Source of the DNA: an uncultured Clostridia bacterium
GTDB taxonomy: Bacteria > Bacillota > Clostridia > Oscillospirales > Acutalibacteraceae
DNA length: 64,000 bases
Direction: 5' to 3'
NCBI GenBank assembly: GCA_944384825.1
Contig: CALWUT010000003.1
Span: forward strand, 25,348 to 89,347
The position numbers were made by a program, and so were the translations under genes. Under the pieces are notes generated by a model. The model worked only from the letters and a program-made list of their open reading frames with translations. It was not told where the DNA came from and did no database searches. Positions 1-11,601 of the stretch are shown here, one piece after another; within the stretch, counting starts at the first letter, position 1, and each line of letters begins with the position of its first letter.

Positions 1-1
1 A

Positions 2-133
2 ATTGCAAAGGTTAATATGGATATAGTAATAATTGATAAACTAGTTAATGCAATGGAAAAATGTTTACATAGCCAAAGAACCATTCTTAACGATACTTAT
101 GAAGCCTATAATGATATAATTTCAAAAAACTAA
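2..133 (+). CDS. C-terminal end of an unidentified protein (partial)
   Basis: An open frame enters from the left edge and ends at a TAA 29 bases before leuS; 43 residues are visible, ending YNDIISKN. The fragment is too short to assign to a family. The short gap and lack of a terminator suggest that leuS is co-transcribed with it, which also means that no leuS leader or T-box is present here. Only the reading frame and stop are observed. Confidence 0.55.
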   Translation: MAKVNMDIVIIDKLVNAMEKCLHSQRTILNDTYEAYNDIISKN

Positions 134-162
134 AGTTTTGAAAGTAGAAAAGGAAGATAAAT

Positions 163-2568
163 ATGGTAGATAAAATATCTAAATATAACCCTGAAGAGAT
201 AGAAACAAAATGGCAAGACCATTGGGAGAAAAATAAGCTGTTTTACGCTGAAAACGACTGCACAAGACCTAAATTTTATGCTTTAGTTGAATTCCCTTAT
301 CCTTCCGGACAAGGACTTCATGTAGGGCATCCGAGAAGTTATACGGCGCTGGATATTGTAGCGCGAAAAAAACGCATGCAAGGATTTAATGTATTATATC
401 CTATGGGATGGGATGCTTTTGGACTTCCGACTGAAAATTTTGCTATTAAAAATAAAATTCATCCTGCTGTAGTAACGGAAAAAAATATTTCAAGATTTAA
501 ATCACAATTAAAATCATTGGGAATTTCTTTTGACTGGAGTCGCGAAATTAATACCACAGATCCTAAATATTATAAATGGACTCAGTGGATATTTTTACAG
601 CTTTTTAAAAAAGGCCTTGCATATAAAAGTGAGGTTGCAGTTAATTGGTGTACATCATGCAAATGTGTACTGGCAAATGAAGAAGTAATAGACGGTAAAT
701 GCGAAAGATGTTCTAGTGAGGTAATTCAAAAAGTTAAGTCACAGTGGATGCTTAAAATAACAAAGTATGCGCAGCGTTTAATTGACGATCTGGAACTTGT
801 AGATTATCCGGAAAGAGTTAAGGCTCAGCAAATTCATTGGATTGGCAGATCAAGTGGAGCAGAAGTAAATTTTGAGACTGACATCGGAGAAATCATTAAG
901 ATTTATACTACACGTCCGGAAACCATTTTTGGAGTCACTTACTTAGTGCTTTCTCCGGAACATCCTTTTATAGAAAATCATAAAGGAAAAATTAAGAATT
1001 TTGATGAAGTTGAAAAATATAAAATAGAAGCAAATAAAAAATCTGATTTTCAAAGAATGGAAATGGTAAAAAACAAAACTGGAGTTCAACTGGAAGGCAT
1101 TGAAGCTTTAAATCCTGTGACAAGTAAAAAAATACCTGTCTTTGTTTCCGACTATGTCTTGATGAGTTATGGTACGGGGGCAATAATGGCTGTTCCTGGT
1201 CATGACAAAAGAGATGAAGAATTTGCAGATAAATATAAATTACCTATTTTAAAAGTGATAGAAGAAGTAAATAAAAGAGAAAAAATGGTAAATTCAGAGT
1301 TTTTAAATAGTTTGGAAGTTTCAGAAGCTAAAACAAAAATAACTAACTGGTTGGAAACTAATAATAAAGGAAAAAAGAAAGTAAACTACAAATTAAGAGA
1401 TTGGGTATTTTCACGTCAAAGATATTGGGGTGAACCAATCCCGATAGTGCATTGTGATAGATGCGGATATGTACCTCTTAATGAAGAAGATTTGCCTTTA
1501 AGACTTCCAAATATAGAATTAATAAAGCAGTCAAAAAATGGAGAATCCCCGCTTGTAAGTGTGCATGATTGGGTAAATGTCACGTGCCCTAAATGCAAAG
1601 GAAAAGCAAAAAGAGAAACTGACACTATGCCTCAATGGGCTGGGTCATCTTGGTACTTCCTGAGATATACAGACGCATTTAATGATAAAAACTTAGCGTC
1701 AAAGGAAGCTATAGACTATTGGATGCCGGTTGACTGGTATAACGGAGGTATGGAGCATACTAATCTTCATTTGCTGTATAGTAGGTTTTGGTATAAATTT
1801 TTATATGATTTAGGTATAGTACCTTTTCCGGAGCCTTATAAACGACGTACTAGTCACGGAATGATATTAGGGGAAAATAGTGAGAAAATGAGTAAATCGC
1901 GGGGTAACGTAGTAAATCCCGATGATATTGTAAATAAGTATGGCGCTGATACTTTGCGCGTCTATGAAATGTTTATAGGCGATTTTGAAAAAGCAGCTCC
2001 TTGGAATACAACAGGAATAAAAGGAAGTCGCAGATTTTTAGAAAGGTATTGGGGACTTCAGGAAATTTTTGATGTTTCAATTAATGAAAAAGAATTAGAT
2101 TTTAAGTTAGAAGCGAAATTTCACCAGACTGTAAAAAAAGTAAGTGAAGATATTGAAAATTTAAAATTTAATACAGCTATTGCAGCTTTAATGAGTCTAA
2201 TAAATGATATTTATGACGTTAAAGCAATAAATAAAAAATATTTTAGAATTTTTACTCTTCTTTTATCTCCTTTTGCTCCGCATGTAACTGAAGAAGTCTA
2301 CCATAGATGTAATCTTGGTGAAGGGGTTGCTTGCGCTCAAAAGTGGCCTACGTATGATAATTCAAAATGTATAGATTCAAATATTGAAATAGTACTTCAA
2401 ATCAACGGCAAATTAAGAAGTAAATTAACGGCTCCTCGAGGAATTCAAAAGGACGAAATTTTTGAGCTGTTCAAAAGTATGCCGGAATTTAACAAATGGA
2501 CGGACGGAAAAGGAATAGTAAAAACAATTTACATCCAGGATAAACTACTAAATATAGTAGTTAAATAA
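163..2568 (+). CDS. leuS: Leucyl-tRNA synthetase
   Basis: Charges tRNA-Leu with leucine in the cytoplasm. The 801 residues match the usual bacterial length. Visible signatures are the class I HIGH motif as HVGH at residues 53-56, a zinc-knuckle region with CTSC and CERC, the editing (CP1) domain with TTRPETIFG and the HDKRDEEFA stretch, a second CDRC/CPKC pair, and KMSKS at 575-579 before the anticodon-binding helices. Start ATG follows an AGGAAG ribosome binding site. There is no T-box in the 29-base gap upstream, so expression probably depends on the preceding gene. All core motifs are intact. Confidence 0.98.
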   Translation: MVDKISKYNPEEIETKWQDHWEKNKLFYAENDCTRPKFYALVEFPYPSGQGLHVGHPRSYTALDIVARKKRMQGFNVLYPMGWDAFGLPTENFAIKNKIHPAVVTEKNISRFKSQLKSLGISFDWSREINTTDPKYYKWTQWIFLQLFKKGLAYKSEVAVNWCTSCKCVLANEEVIDGKCERCSSEVIQKVKSQWMLKITKYAQRLIDDLELVDYPERVKAQQIHWIGRSSGAEVNFETDIGEIIKIYTTRPETIFGVTYLVLSPEHPFIENHKGKIKNFDEVEKYKIEANKKSDFQRMEMVKNKTGVQLEGIEALNPVTSKKIPVFVSDYVLMSYGTGAIMAVPGHDKRDEEFADKYKLPILKVIEEVNKREKMVNSEFLNSLEVSEAKTKITNWLETNNKGKKKVNYKLRDWVFSRQRYWGEPIPIVHCDRCGYVPLNEEDLPLRLPNIELIKQSKNGESPLVSVHDWVNVTCPKCKGKAKRETDTMPQWAGSSWYFLRYTDAFNDKNLASKEAIDYWMPVDWYNGGMEHTNLHLLYSRFWYKFLYDLGIVPFPEPYKRRTSHGMILGENSEKMSKSRGNVVNPDDIVNKYGADTLRVYEMFIGDFEKAAPWNTTGIKGSRRFLERYWGLQEIFDVSINEKELDFKLEAKFHQTVKKVSEDIENLKFNTAIAALMSLINDIYDVKAINKKYFRIFTLLLSPFAPHVTEEVYHRCNLGEGVACAQKWPTYDNSKCIDSNIEIVLQINGKLRSKLTAPRGIQKDEIFELFKSMPEFNKWTDGKGIVKTIYIQDKLLNIVVK

Positions 2569-2642
2569 ACATTTTTGAATAGATTTATTTATTGTTTCAT
2601 AAGTTATATTAGCACAAATTTTTAAATAAGGGAGGTTATCAA

Positions 2643-5243
2643 ATGAATTCTAAAGAATTAAATAATATTGAAGCGTCCATTGATAATATGGTTAAAAAAG
2701 CAAATTTAGCACTAAAGGAGTATATGAAGCTCAATCAATGCGATATAGACAGAATAGTAAAAAATATGGCATTTGCAGCCATGAAAAATCACGTTAAGCT
2801 TGCAAAAATGGCCGCTAAAGAAACAGGCAGAGGAATAGTTGAAGATAAAATTATAAAAAATATGTTCGCTTCGGAATATGTTTGGAACTTTATAAAAAAT
2901 AAGAGAACTGTTGGAATAGTGGAAAGAAACGACGCTGAAGGATATATAGAAATTGCAGATCCACTTGGAGTAGTTGCTGGAGTAACTCCAGTAACTAACC
3001 CAACTTCTACGACTGTTTTTAAAGCTCTTATATGTGCTAAGACTAGAAATCCTATTATTTTTGGATTTCATCCCGGTGCTCAGAAGTGTTGTGTTGAAAC
3101 AGCTAAAATTTTAAAGGATGCCGCTTCGGAAGCAGGAGCTCCAAAAGATATTATTCAGTGGATAGAAAGCCCGTCCATAGAGGCAACTTCAATACTTATG
3201 AACCATCCGGAAGTGGATATGGTTTTAGCGACCGGTGGCTCCGGAATGGTTAAATCTGCTTATTCGACCGGAAAACCTGCTTTAGGAGTTGGACCGGGAA
3301 ACGTCCCTTGTTACATTGAAAAGACTGCCGATCTTTTAAGAGCATCTAATGATTTGATAATTTCTAAAACTTTTGATAATGGAATGATATGTGCCTCGGA
3401 ACAGTCTGTAATTGTAGACGAGTCGGTTTCTGAAGCATTTGAAAAGATAATGAATGAAAATGGTTGCATATTTTTAAACGAAGATGAAACTGAAAAGCTT
3501 TCGTCAGTAGTAATAGACCCCGAGAAAAAGACTTTGAATCCAAAAATCGTTGGGAAAAGTGCCTGTCAAATTGCAGAAATAGCTGGAATTGATGTACCGA
3601 GTAGTACTAAAATTTTATTAGTTAGTTTAAAAGGAGTAGGTGAAGAGTTTCCGCTTTCTCAAGAAAAGCTTTCACCTATTCTTTCTTACTATAAAGTTAA
3701 AAGTGTGGAAGAGGGATTTGAAATATGTAAAAAAGTGATCGATTTTTCAGGTCACGGTCATACTGCTGCAATTCATAGTAATAATAAGGAAGTAATAAAA
3801 AAATTCGGTTTCGAAATGGATGCAGGTAGGATAATTGTTAACTCTCCTTCTTCTCAAGGAGCAATCGGGGATATTTATAATAGAAACATTCCTTCACTTA
3901 CGTTAGGATGCGGCTCACATGGTAAAAATTCCACATCTTCAAATATTTCATGTGACCAGCTTATTAATCGTAAAAGAATTTATGAAAGGAAAGTCAATAT
4001 GCAGTGGTTTAAAGTTCCTCCTGAAATATATTTTGAAAAAAATTCAATACGCCGTTTAGAATCCATGGAAGGAATTAAAAGAATATTCATTGTAACCGAT
4101 CGTACTATGATAAAGCTTGGTAATCTTGATAAAGTTCTTTATTACATAAATAAAAGAGAAGAAATATGTAATGTAGAGATTTTTTCAGACGTGACTCCCG
4201 ATCCTGACGTTAAGACTGTATCTGAAGGCCTTGAAATCATAAAAAAATTTAATCCTGATGCTATATTAGCTTTGGGGGGAGGTTCTGTAATAGACGCAGC
4301 AAAAGGAATGTGGATATTTTCCGGAGAAAGCAAGTTAGATTTTGAAAGTTTGCGTCTTAAATTTCTAGACATTGAAAAAAGAATCTGTGAGTTCCCAAAA
4401 TCTCATAAAAAAATTAAGTTTATTGCAGTTCCTACTACTTCCGGAACCGGGTCTGAAGTTACCTCTTTTGCGGTTATCAGTGATAATTCGAGTGGTAAGT
4501 CTATAAAATATCCCTTAGCCGACTACTCTCTCACGCCGGACGTTGCTATTGTTGATCCCCAGTTTGTTGAATCTCTTCCTAAATCTGTTACCGCTGACAC
4601 AGGCATGGACGTATTAACTCATGCTATAGAGGCCTACGTTTCCACTATGGCAAACGATTATACTGATGGACTTTGCTTGCAAGCGATAAGTATAGTATTT
4701 AAGTACCTAAAACGAGCATATGAAAATGGATCTTCAGATAGTGCTGCACGTGAAAAAATGCATAATGCGTCTTGTATTGCCGGAATGGCATTTACTAATT
4801 CATTTTTAGGACTTAACCATTCTATGGCTCATAAAATCGGAGGTGAATTTCGAATTTCTCACGGTAGAGCTAATGCTATACTACTTCCGTATGTTATAAA
4901 ATACAATTCTTCTTTACCATCTAAATTCAGTTTATTTCCTAAATATGAAAATTTCATAGCAGACAAAAAGTACGCTTCACTCTCAAGATTAATAGCTAAA
5001 GAAGGAGAAACGCTTCAAGACAGCATTGAAAATCTTATAAACGCTGTAATAGAAATGAACAGCTCATTAAATATTCCTTTAAGTTTAAAAGCTCTTGGAA
5101 TTTCTGAAAAAGAATTTTTAAATAAAGTTGACTATCTTGCCGAACTTGCCCATGAAGATCAGTGTACTGTAACTAACCCACGATATCCGCTAATTTCCGA
5201 AATAAAAGATATTTATTTGAAATGTTTCTACGGAAATTTATAA
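2643..5243 (+). CDS. adhE: Bifunctional acetaldehyde-CoA / alcohol dehydrogenase
   Basis: Reduces acetyl-CoA to acetaldehyde and then ethanol, recycling NADH during fermentation; family members assemble into spirosomes. The N-terminal half (about 1-440) is a CoA-acylating aldehyde dehydrogenase with the catalytic Cys near residue 250 (GMICASEQ). The C-terminal half (about 455-866) is an iron-dependent alcohol dehydrogenase with GGGSVIDAAKG near 545, PTTSGTGSE, GMDVLTHAIEAY and the metal-ligand region LNHSMAHKIGGEF near 724. The 866-residue length is typical. GGGAGG precedes the ATG. It is convergent with ruvX, only 6 bases apart, and no classical terminator is visible in that gap. Confidence 0.97.
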   Translation: MNSKELNNIEASIDNMVKKANLALKEYMKLNQCDIDRIVKNMAFAAMKNHVKLAKMAAKETGRGIVEDKIIKNMFASEYVWNFIKNKRTVGIVERNDAEGYIEIADPLGVVAGVTPVTNPTSTTVFKALICAKTRNPIIFGFHPGAQKCCVETAKILKDAASEAGAPKDIIQWIESPSIEATSILMNHPEVDMVLATGGSGMVKSAYSTGKPALGVGPGNVPCYIEKTADLLRASNDLIISKTFDNGMICASEQSVIVDESVSEAFEKIMNENGCIFLNEDETEKLSSVVIDPEKKTLNPKIVGKSACQIAEIAGIDVPSSTKILLVSLKGVGEEFPLSQEKLSPILSYYKVKSVEEGFEICKKVIDFSGHGHTAAIHSNNKEVIKKFGFEMDAGRIIVNSPSSQGAIGDIYNRNIPSLTLGCGSHGKNSTSSNISCDQLINRKRIYERKVNMQWFKVPPEIYFEKNSIRRLESMEGIKRIFIVTDRTMIKLGNLDKVLYYINKREEICNVEIFSDVTPDPDVKTVSEGLEIIKKFNPDAILALGGGSVIDAAKGMWIFSGESKLDFESLRLKFLDIEKRICEFPKSHKKIKFIAVPTTSGTGSEVTSFAVISDNSSGKSIKYPLADYSLTPDVAIVDPQFVESLPKSVTADTGMDVLTHAIEAYVSTMANDYTDGLCLQAISIVFKYLKRAYENGSSDSAAREKMHNASCIAGMAFTNSFLGLNHSMAHKIGGEFRISHGRANAILLPYVIKYNSSLPSKFSLFPKYENFIADKKYASLSRLIAKEGETLQDSIENLINAVIEMNSSLNIPLSLKALGISEKEFLNKVDYLAELAHEDQCTVTNPRYPLISEIKDIYLKCFYGNL

Positions 5244-5249
5244 AATTAA

Positions 5250-5681
5250 CTATAAATTTCTTTTTCTGTAATTTAAATAATTTTCCAGTATAATTGACGC
5301 ACTCAGAGCGTCGATTATATTTTTTCGCTTATTTCCCCTAATATTGAGCGTATTTAAATACTCGTGTGCGGTAAAAGTAGTTTTTCTTTCGTCCCACAAA
5401 CTTATTGGCAAATTAATTTGAGAAGCTAGAATTTCTTTAAACTCCATAGATCTTTTGGCACTTTCTCCGAGACTGCCGTCCATGTTTAAGGGTAGTCCGA
5501 CTATTATTAATTCTGTTTTAGTTTCAATTACTTTTTCTTGGATTTTTTCTGCTAGAGGTTTTAATTTTTTTTCCTTTATTGTACAAAGCGGAGAAGCTAA
5601 AATTTCTTCTTTATCGCAAACTGCAAGTCCTGTTCTTGCTTGCCCCAAATCTATAGACATGATTATCATTGATTTTTTCAC
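5250..5681 (-). CDS. ruvX: RuvX/YqgF-family Holliday junction resolvase
   Basis: RNase H-like fold protein implicated in Holliday junction or pre-16S rRNA processing. The 143 residues carry the family hallmarks: an N-terminal SIDLGQARTGLAV with the first catalytic Asp, the central VGLPLNMDGS, WDERKTT with Asp/Glu, and a C-terminal IDALSASIILENYL with the last Asp. The start is uncertain: the GTG at 5681 has GAAAGG only 2 bases upstream, while in-frame ATGs 4 and 7 codons later are equally plausible and closer to homologue N-termini. Transcribed toward adhE. Confidence 0.93.
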   Translation of the reverse strand: MKKSMIIMSIDLGQARTGLAVCDKEEILASPLCTIKEKKLKPLAEKIQEKVIETKTELIIVGLPLNMDGSLGESAKRSMEFKEILASQINLPISLWDERKTTFTAHEYLNTLNIRGNKRKNIIDALSASIILENYLNYRKRNL

Positions 5682-5719
5682 GGCCTTTCAAAAAATTTAA
5701 AAAATTTCAAATATAGGTA

Positions 5720-5748
5720 TTGACAGACTAAAAAAATAGTGGTAAAGT
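5720..5748 (+). promoter_or_regulatory. Sigma-A promoter of the hrcA operon
   Basis: TTGACA at 5720-5725 and TAAAGT at 5743-5748 are separated by 17 bases. The CIRCE operator begins 4 bases after the -10 box, so bound HrcA would cover the transcription start. Confidence 0.85.
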
Positions 5749-5752
5749 TAAG

Positions 5753-5779
5753 TTAGCACTCAAAGCATACGAGTGCTAA
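5753..5779 (+). promoter_or_regulatory. CIRCE operator (HrcA binding site)
   Basis: A perfect inverted repeat TTAGCACTC-N9-GAGTGCTAA, identical to the CIRCE consensus, lies between the promoter and hrcA. HrcA repressor is known to bind this element and release it on heat shock, so the hrcA-grpE-dnaK-dnaJ operon should be autoregulated here. Confidence 0.98.
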
Positions 5780-5899
5780 AACTTGAGTATTTAGAAACAG
5801 GTATAAGGAATACAAATTACTCTTTTAAGTTATTTGAGTTGATGCTACAGCCAAAAAAGTGTAATTGGTTTTAAACGGATAAATAAGAGGTGAATGAAA

Positions 5900-6928
5900 G
5901 TGAAGCCACTTGATCGAAAATTAAAGATTTTGTCTGCGGTAGTTGAAAAATACATCTTGACTGGTGAACCAGTAGGATCGAAATCAGTTTCTGAAGATTC
6001 AGAAATATCTTTTTCTTCAGCTACGATCAGAAATGAAATGGCAAATTTAGTAGAATGTGGATATTTACTTCAACCTCATGTTTCGGCAGGAAGAATACCG
6101 TCACATTTAGGTTATAGACTATACCTTAACAAATTAATGAATGAAAAGCCACTTGTTTCTGAAGAAAAAAATCTAATAAACGGAGCACTAAGTTCTGCAG
6201 CTATGGATCCTGAAAGTCTACTGGAAACGGCAGCGAAAGTCTTAGCGGACATAACTGGTTTAACGTCAATTATATCGACTCCTATAAATCAAGAGTCCAG
6301 GATTAAGAATATTAAATTCTTGCAAACCGGCAGGCGAAGTGGGATGTTGGTTCTTATAACCACTAGTGGAATGATAAAAAATAAATTATTTCGCTGTGAC
6401 TATAATTTAAATGCTGAAATTTTAAAAATGTTCGAAAAAATTCTTGAACAAAAATTTTGTGGAAAGCTTTTAAAAGAAGTAGAAAATGGTAACGTAGATA
6501 TAATTGTAGGAAATGGTGGCGAGATTGCACTTCTTTTATTGCCAATAATAGGTATTTTATTAGAGACTATAAGAGAAGCACGTCAAGTTAAAATAAAGAT
6601 ATGTGGGCAAAAGAATCTTTTGGTTATTCCCGGTGTAACAAATGAAACAGTAGTTGATATATTCAATTTTTTAGAAGACAATGCTAAAGTATTGGATTTA
6701 CTTAATTGCACAGACTATGGAATAAATTTTATTGTAGGCAAAGAAAATAATTACAGACAACTTCAGAATGCAAGCATAGTATCGACTCAGTATAACGTAG
6801 GCGGAAGATTCGGAGCTATGGGTATAATAGGTTCGACACGTATGGATTATAGTACAGTTGCTTCACAGCTTCAATATGTATCTGCTTTAATAGGAGTATT
6901 CTTAGAAAGAATGCTAAAAGGTAATTAA
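5900..6928 (+). CDS. hrcA: Heat-inducible transcription repressor HrcA
   Basis: Represses the class I heat-shock operon by binding CIRCE; GroEL normally sets its activity. The N-terminal winged helix (LDRKLKILSAVVEKYI, then SFSSATIRNEMANL) and the C-terminal dimerisation region are complete; about 342 residues is normal. The GTG at 5900 is chosen because AGAGGTGA at 5886-5893 gives a 6-base spacing. The ATG at 5894, two codons upstream, overlaps that site too closely. First gene of hrcA-grpE-dnaK-dnaJ, with about 110 bases of leader after the CIRCE element. Confidence 0.96.
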   Translation: MKPLDRKLKILSAVVEKYILTGEPVGSKSVSEDSEISFSSATIRNEMANLVECGYLLQPHVSAGRIPSHLGYRLYLNKLMNEKPLVSEEKNLINGALSSAAMDPESLLETAAKVLADITGLTSIISTPINQESRIKNIKFLQTGRRSGMLVLITTSGMIKNKLFRCDYNLNAEILKMFEKILEQKFCGKLLKEVENGNVDIIVGNGGEIALLLLPIIGILLETIREARQVKIKICGQKNLLVIPGVTNETVVDIFNFLEDNAKVLDLLNCTDYGINFIVGKENNYRQLQNASIVSTQYNVGGRFGAMGIIGSTRMDYSTVASQLQYVSALIGVFLERMLKGN

Positions 6929-6956
6929 GTTAATTTTAACGAAAGGAGAAAAGTTA

Positions 6957-7529
6957 GTGGAAGATAATAGCAATTTTTCGGAAACTGAAAGCAATTTCGT
7001 AGAAGATAGTGGAGAAGGTAAATCTCCTCCTAAAAAAGAAGATATCCCCAAAGATAATGAGGAAGAAAAGGAAGAGAATACTATAGATAGAAAAATAGAA
7101 AGCCTTCAAAAGGAACTTAAAGAGTGTAAAAACCATCTTTTAAGGACAGCCGCAGAATATGAAAACTTTAGGAAAAGAAGTGAAAAAGAGAAAGATGCTG
7201 TTTATTCAGATGCGCTAAGCTTTGTAGTTTTAGGTATACTTCCGGTAGCGGACAGTTTAGAAGCAGCGTCAGAAACCTTTGCAAATCAAGGAGAAGAATA
7301 TAAAAAAGGTATAGAACTTTTAAAAAATCAATTTGATGGTGCATTAAAAAAACTAGGAGTAGAAGCTTTCGGTGAAAAAGGTGAAAAATTTGAACCTACA
7401 ATTCACAATGCTATTTCTCATATTGAAGAAGAGTCAGAGGAACAAAATGTAGTATCGAAAGTTTTCCAAAAAGGTTACAAGACTAAAAATAGAATAATTC
7501 GTCATGCAATGGTACAAGTGAGTAATTAA
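6957..7529 (+). CDS. grpE: Nucleotide exchange factor GrpE
   Basis: Releases ADP from DnaK in the chaperone cycle. The 190 residues show an acidic low-complexity N-terminus, a long coiled-coil helix (IDRKIESLQKELKECKNHL) with YENFRKRSEKEK, and the C-terminal beta domain ending NRIIRHAMVQVS. Starts with GTG behind AAAGGAG. Lies 28 bases after hrcA and 64 bases before dnaK, in the same operon. Confidence 0.96.
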   Translation: MEDNSNFSETESNFVEDSGEGKSPPKKEDIPKDNEEEKEENTIDRKIESLQKELKECKNHLLRTAAEYENFRKRSEKEKDAVYSDALSFVVLGILPVADSLEAASETFANQGEEYKKGIELLKNQFDGALKKLGVEAFGEKGEKFEPTIHNAISHIEEESEEQNVVSKVFQKGYKTKNRIIRHAMVQVSN

Positions 7530-7569
7530 TTTTAACATTTGTCAGTTATAATAAAATATAAATTTTTAA

Positions 7570-9432
<1,863 letters not shown>

Positions 9433-9460
9433 TACTGAAGATTAAATATTTAAGGTTACA

Positions 9461-9494
9461 GGTCCCTTTGTTGCCTTGCTGCGATAGAGGGACC
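9461..9494 (+). other. 14-bp intercistronic hairpin between dnaK and dnaJ
   Basis: The 5' arm GGTCCCTTTGTTGC pairs with GCGATAGAGGGACC (four G-U pairs in RNA) around the loop CTTGCT, filling 34 bases exactly. The following bases AAAATTTG form no U-tract, so this is more likely an mRNA stability or processing element, or a leaky terminator lowering dnaJ, than a full terminator. Function is inferred from structure and position only. Confidence 0.7.
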
Positions 9495-9526
9495 AAAATT
9501 TGAAGTTTTGAGAGGGTGAGATAAAA

Positions 9527-10681
9527 TTGTCAGAGAAAAGGGACTATTATGAAGTATTAGGTATAGATAAAAATGCTTCAGAAGATGAAATTAAAAAAGC
9601 TTACAGAAAACTAGCTAAAAAATATCATCCCGATTTAAACCCAGGTGATAAATCGGCAGAGATAAAATTTAAAGAAGTAAGTGAAGCGTATGATGTTTTA
9701 TCGGATAAAACAAAAAAAGCTAGGTATGATCAGTTTGGACACGCTTCCACCGATCCTAATTATGGAGCGTCCGGCGGGTACAATTATTATTCTGAAAGTC
9801 CGTTCGGTCCAGATATAGATTTAGGAGATATATTCGGAAGTTTTTTCGGAGGATTCGGAGGCGGAAGAAGCAGGTATAACTCAAATGCATCGCGAAGAGG
9901 TACAGATGTTGAAATAACAGTTAATATTTCTTTTATTGAGGCTGCAAAAGGCTGCAAAAAGAAAATTAATTATGAAAAAATTGAAACGTGCCAAAAATGT
10001 TCCGGTACTGGAGCAAAAGAAGGAACACATCCTAAAAAATGCAATAATTGTAATGGTTCCGGTCAGATAGTAATAAATCAGAGGACTCCGTTTGGCGTTA
10101 TGCAGACTTCTCGTACGTGTACTAACTGTGGCGGCAGCGGAAAAATCATAGAAAGTCCTTGTAATTCTTGTGGTGGCAATGGAAGGGTAAGAAAAAACAA
10201 AGAAATAGAAATAAATATTCCTGCTGGAATAGACAGCAAACAAATATTAAACGTAAGCGGTCAAGGTAATGCAGGAAAAAATGGTGCTGAATCCGGAGAT
10301 TTGCATATTTACATAAATGTAGCAGCTCATCCGGTATTTGAAAGAAAGGATTATGACGTATGGTGTGACGTCCCTATTACTTTTTCTCAAGCGGCTTTAG
10401 GAGCTGATATAGTGGTTCCTACGATTGATGGTAAAGTTGAATACCACGTTCATGAAGGAACGCAAAATGGAGATGTATTTAGGCTTAAAGGAAAAGGAAT
10501 TCCAAAACTTCACGGACGAGGATGTGGAGATCAGTTTGTAAAGGTTCACATTGAAGTACCTAAAAATTTAAATTCTTCTCAGAGAAAAGCACTTGCAGAA
10601 TTTGAAAATGCACTTACAGAAAAAAACTATCAAAAAAGAAGATCCTTTTTTGATAGATTAAGAAATTTATTTGAAAATTGA
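9527..10681 (+). CDS. dnaJ: Co-chaperone DnaJ (Hsp40)
   Basis: Delivers substrates to DnaK and stimulates its ATPase. Visible are the J domain with the HPD motif ([11 protein letters not shown]), a Gly/Phe-rich stretch, four zinc-binding repeats ([32 protein letters not shown]) and the C-terminal substrate domains; 384 residues is typical. Starts with TTG behind GAGGGTGAG. Last gene of the hrcA operon. Its stop is 4 bases from the end of the convergent degraded peptide gene. Confidence 0.97.
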   Translation: MSEKRDYYEVLGIDKNASEDEIKKAYRKLAKKYHPDLNPGDKSAEIKFKEVSEAYDVLSDKTKKARYDQFGHASTDPNYGASGGYNYYSESPFGPDIDLGDIFGSFFGGFGGGRSRYNSNASRRGTDVEITVNISFIEAAKGCKKKINYEKIETCQKCSGTGAKEGTHPKKCNNCNGSGQIVINQRTPFGVMQTSRTCTNCGGSGKIIESPCNSCGGNGRVRKNKEIEINIPAGIDSKQILNVSGQGNAGKNGAESGDLHIYINVAAHPVFERKDYDVWCDVPITFSQAALGADIVVPTIDGKVEYHVHEGTQNGDVFRLKGKGIPKLHGRGCGDQFVKVHIEVPKNLNSSQRKALAEFENALTEKNYQKRRSFFDRLRNLFEN

Positions 10682-10684
10682 AAT

Positions 10685-11094
10685 TTAACGCTTGTTCACA
10701 TTAGGATTTATTTTATAATTTGGCTGAGAATTTTTTTCACCATGAATACAATAATTCCACCAACTGTTAGCATAGTCAGTTCCTTTTTTGAATGCCTAAA
10801 CGCATACTGGAGTCATGGCTGCGGCTCCAATCGCTACTCCTCCTACGCCTATACCTATAGCTACGCCAGTAGAAACACCGCCGGAAATATTTTTAAGCTC
10901 TTGATCAGGTATAATTCCTGATTTAGATGCATTTCTGCCTATTTCTTGAGCCAGGAGATTAATATCACCTTCTTGCAGTTTTACTCCTTTTTCAGCAAAT
11001 ATTTCTTTAACTTCTTCTTCTCTGTGGCAGCTTCTAAAACTTTTTCCATAAAGTTTGTATCCTGAAGTAACTCTAAAATTTTTTCATTATTCAT
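10685..11094 (-). pseudogene. Decayed double-glycine (Nif11-like leader) peptide precursor
   Basis: Behind AAAGGAG a frame opens with MNNEKILELLQDTNFMEKVL, a Nif11/bacteriocin-type leader start. It shifts frame in a GAGAAGAAGAAG stretch near 11011-11022. In the next frame it continues EEEVKEIFAEKGVKLQEGD and ends the leader at ELKNISGG, a classical double-glycine cleavage site. The core begins with a Gly/Ala-rich hydrophobic segment (GVAIGIGVGGVAIGAAAM), then TPVCV, meets an in-frame TAG at 10796-10798, and stays open in the same frame through AFKKGTDYANSWWNYC to a TAA. With one base restored and the TAG read through it is 136 codons. Two lesions argue for a pseudogene. No dedicated transporter or modification enzyme lies nearby. 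Confidence 0.75.
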
Positions 11095-11128
11095 AATATT
11101 TTTCTCCTTTCATGATTAATTTGTAGAT

Positions 11129-11157
11129 ATAATATTATATTTGTATAGTTATGTCAA
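11129..11157 (-). promoter_or_regulatory. Sigma-A promoter of the decayed peptide gene
   Basis: On the minus strand TTGACA (11152-11157) and TATTAT (11129-11134) are 17 bases apart, about 35 bases upstream of the start codon. A near-consensus promoter is retained in front of a broken gene. Confidence 0.75.
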
Positions 11158-11233
11158 CAGTTTTAAAGTAATTTGTTGAAAACGACGAAAAAATAATTTT
11201 TATTTTAAAATTGAAAAAATATAAATAATTTAA

Positions 11234-11262
11234 TTGACTATTCAATATAATTTGGTTACAAT
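11234..11262 (+). promoter_or_regulatory. Sigma-A promoter of the DUF1292 gene
   Basis: TTGACT at 11234-11239 and TACAAT at 11257-11262 are 17 bases apart, placing the start about 30 bases before the DUF1292 ribosome binding site. Confidence 0.65.
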
Positions 11263-11296
11263 TATCATTGTAAACAATCTGAGTAGGAGGATATCA

Positions 11297-11578
11297 ATGG
11301 AAGAAAATTTTTCTGCAGATGATATTATTACTTTAGTAGACGATGAAGGCGTGGAGAGAGAATTTGAGATCTTAGATTTTATTGAAAATTCAAAAGGGAA
11401 ATTTTATGCACTAATGCCTAACTTTGACTTAGAAGGCAAGGAACTCACAAAAGAAGAAACTTACTTTATTTTTGAATTGATTGAAGAAAACGGGGAAGAA
11501 CAATTAACAGAAGTAGATGACGACTTGCTTCTTGATGAACTTTCAGAGGAATTTGAAAAAAGATTAGGGAATATATAA
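11297..11578 (+). CDS. DUF1292 domain protein (YrzB-like)
   Basis: A 93-residue acidic protein of the DUF1292 family, widespread in Bacillota and of unknown function. Visible is the family pattern IITLVDDEGVEREFEILDF, a FYALMP-like strand and a strongly acidic C-terminus. GGAGG at 11286-11290 places the start at ATG 11297. A frame continues upstream to 11234, but that part overlaps the promoter and lacks a ribosome binding site. In related genomes this gene often sits near ruvX and alaS. Confidence 0.9.
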   Translation: MEENFSADDIITLVDDEGVEREFEILDFIENSKGKFYALMPNFDLEGKELTKEETYFIFELIEENGEEQLTEVDDDLLLDELSEEFEKRLGNI

Positions 11579-11601
11579 GTTATTAGGATGAATAAATTGA
11601 T

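Noticed and set aside
1-162. T-box leader for leuS
   Set aside because: The gap upstream of leuS is only 29 bases after another gene; no T-box core or specifier hairpin fits.
11234-11296. N-terminal extension of the DUF1292 protein
   Set aside because: The extension overlaps the promoter, lacks a ribosome binding site and is not part of the family; the ATG at 11297 has GGAGG.
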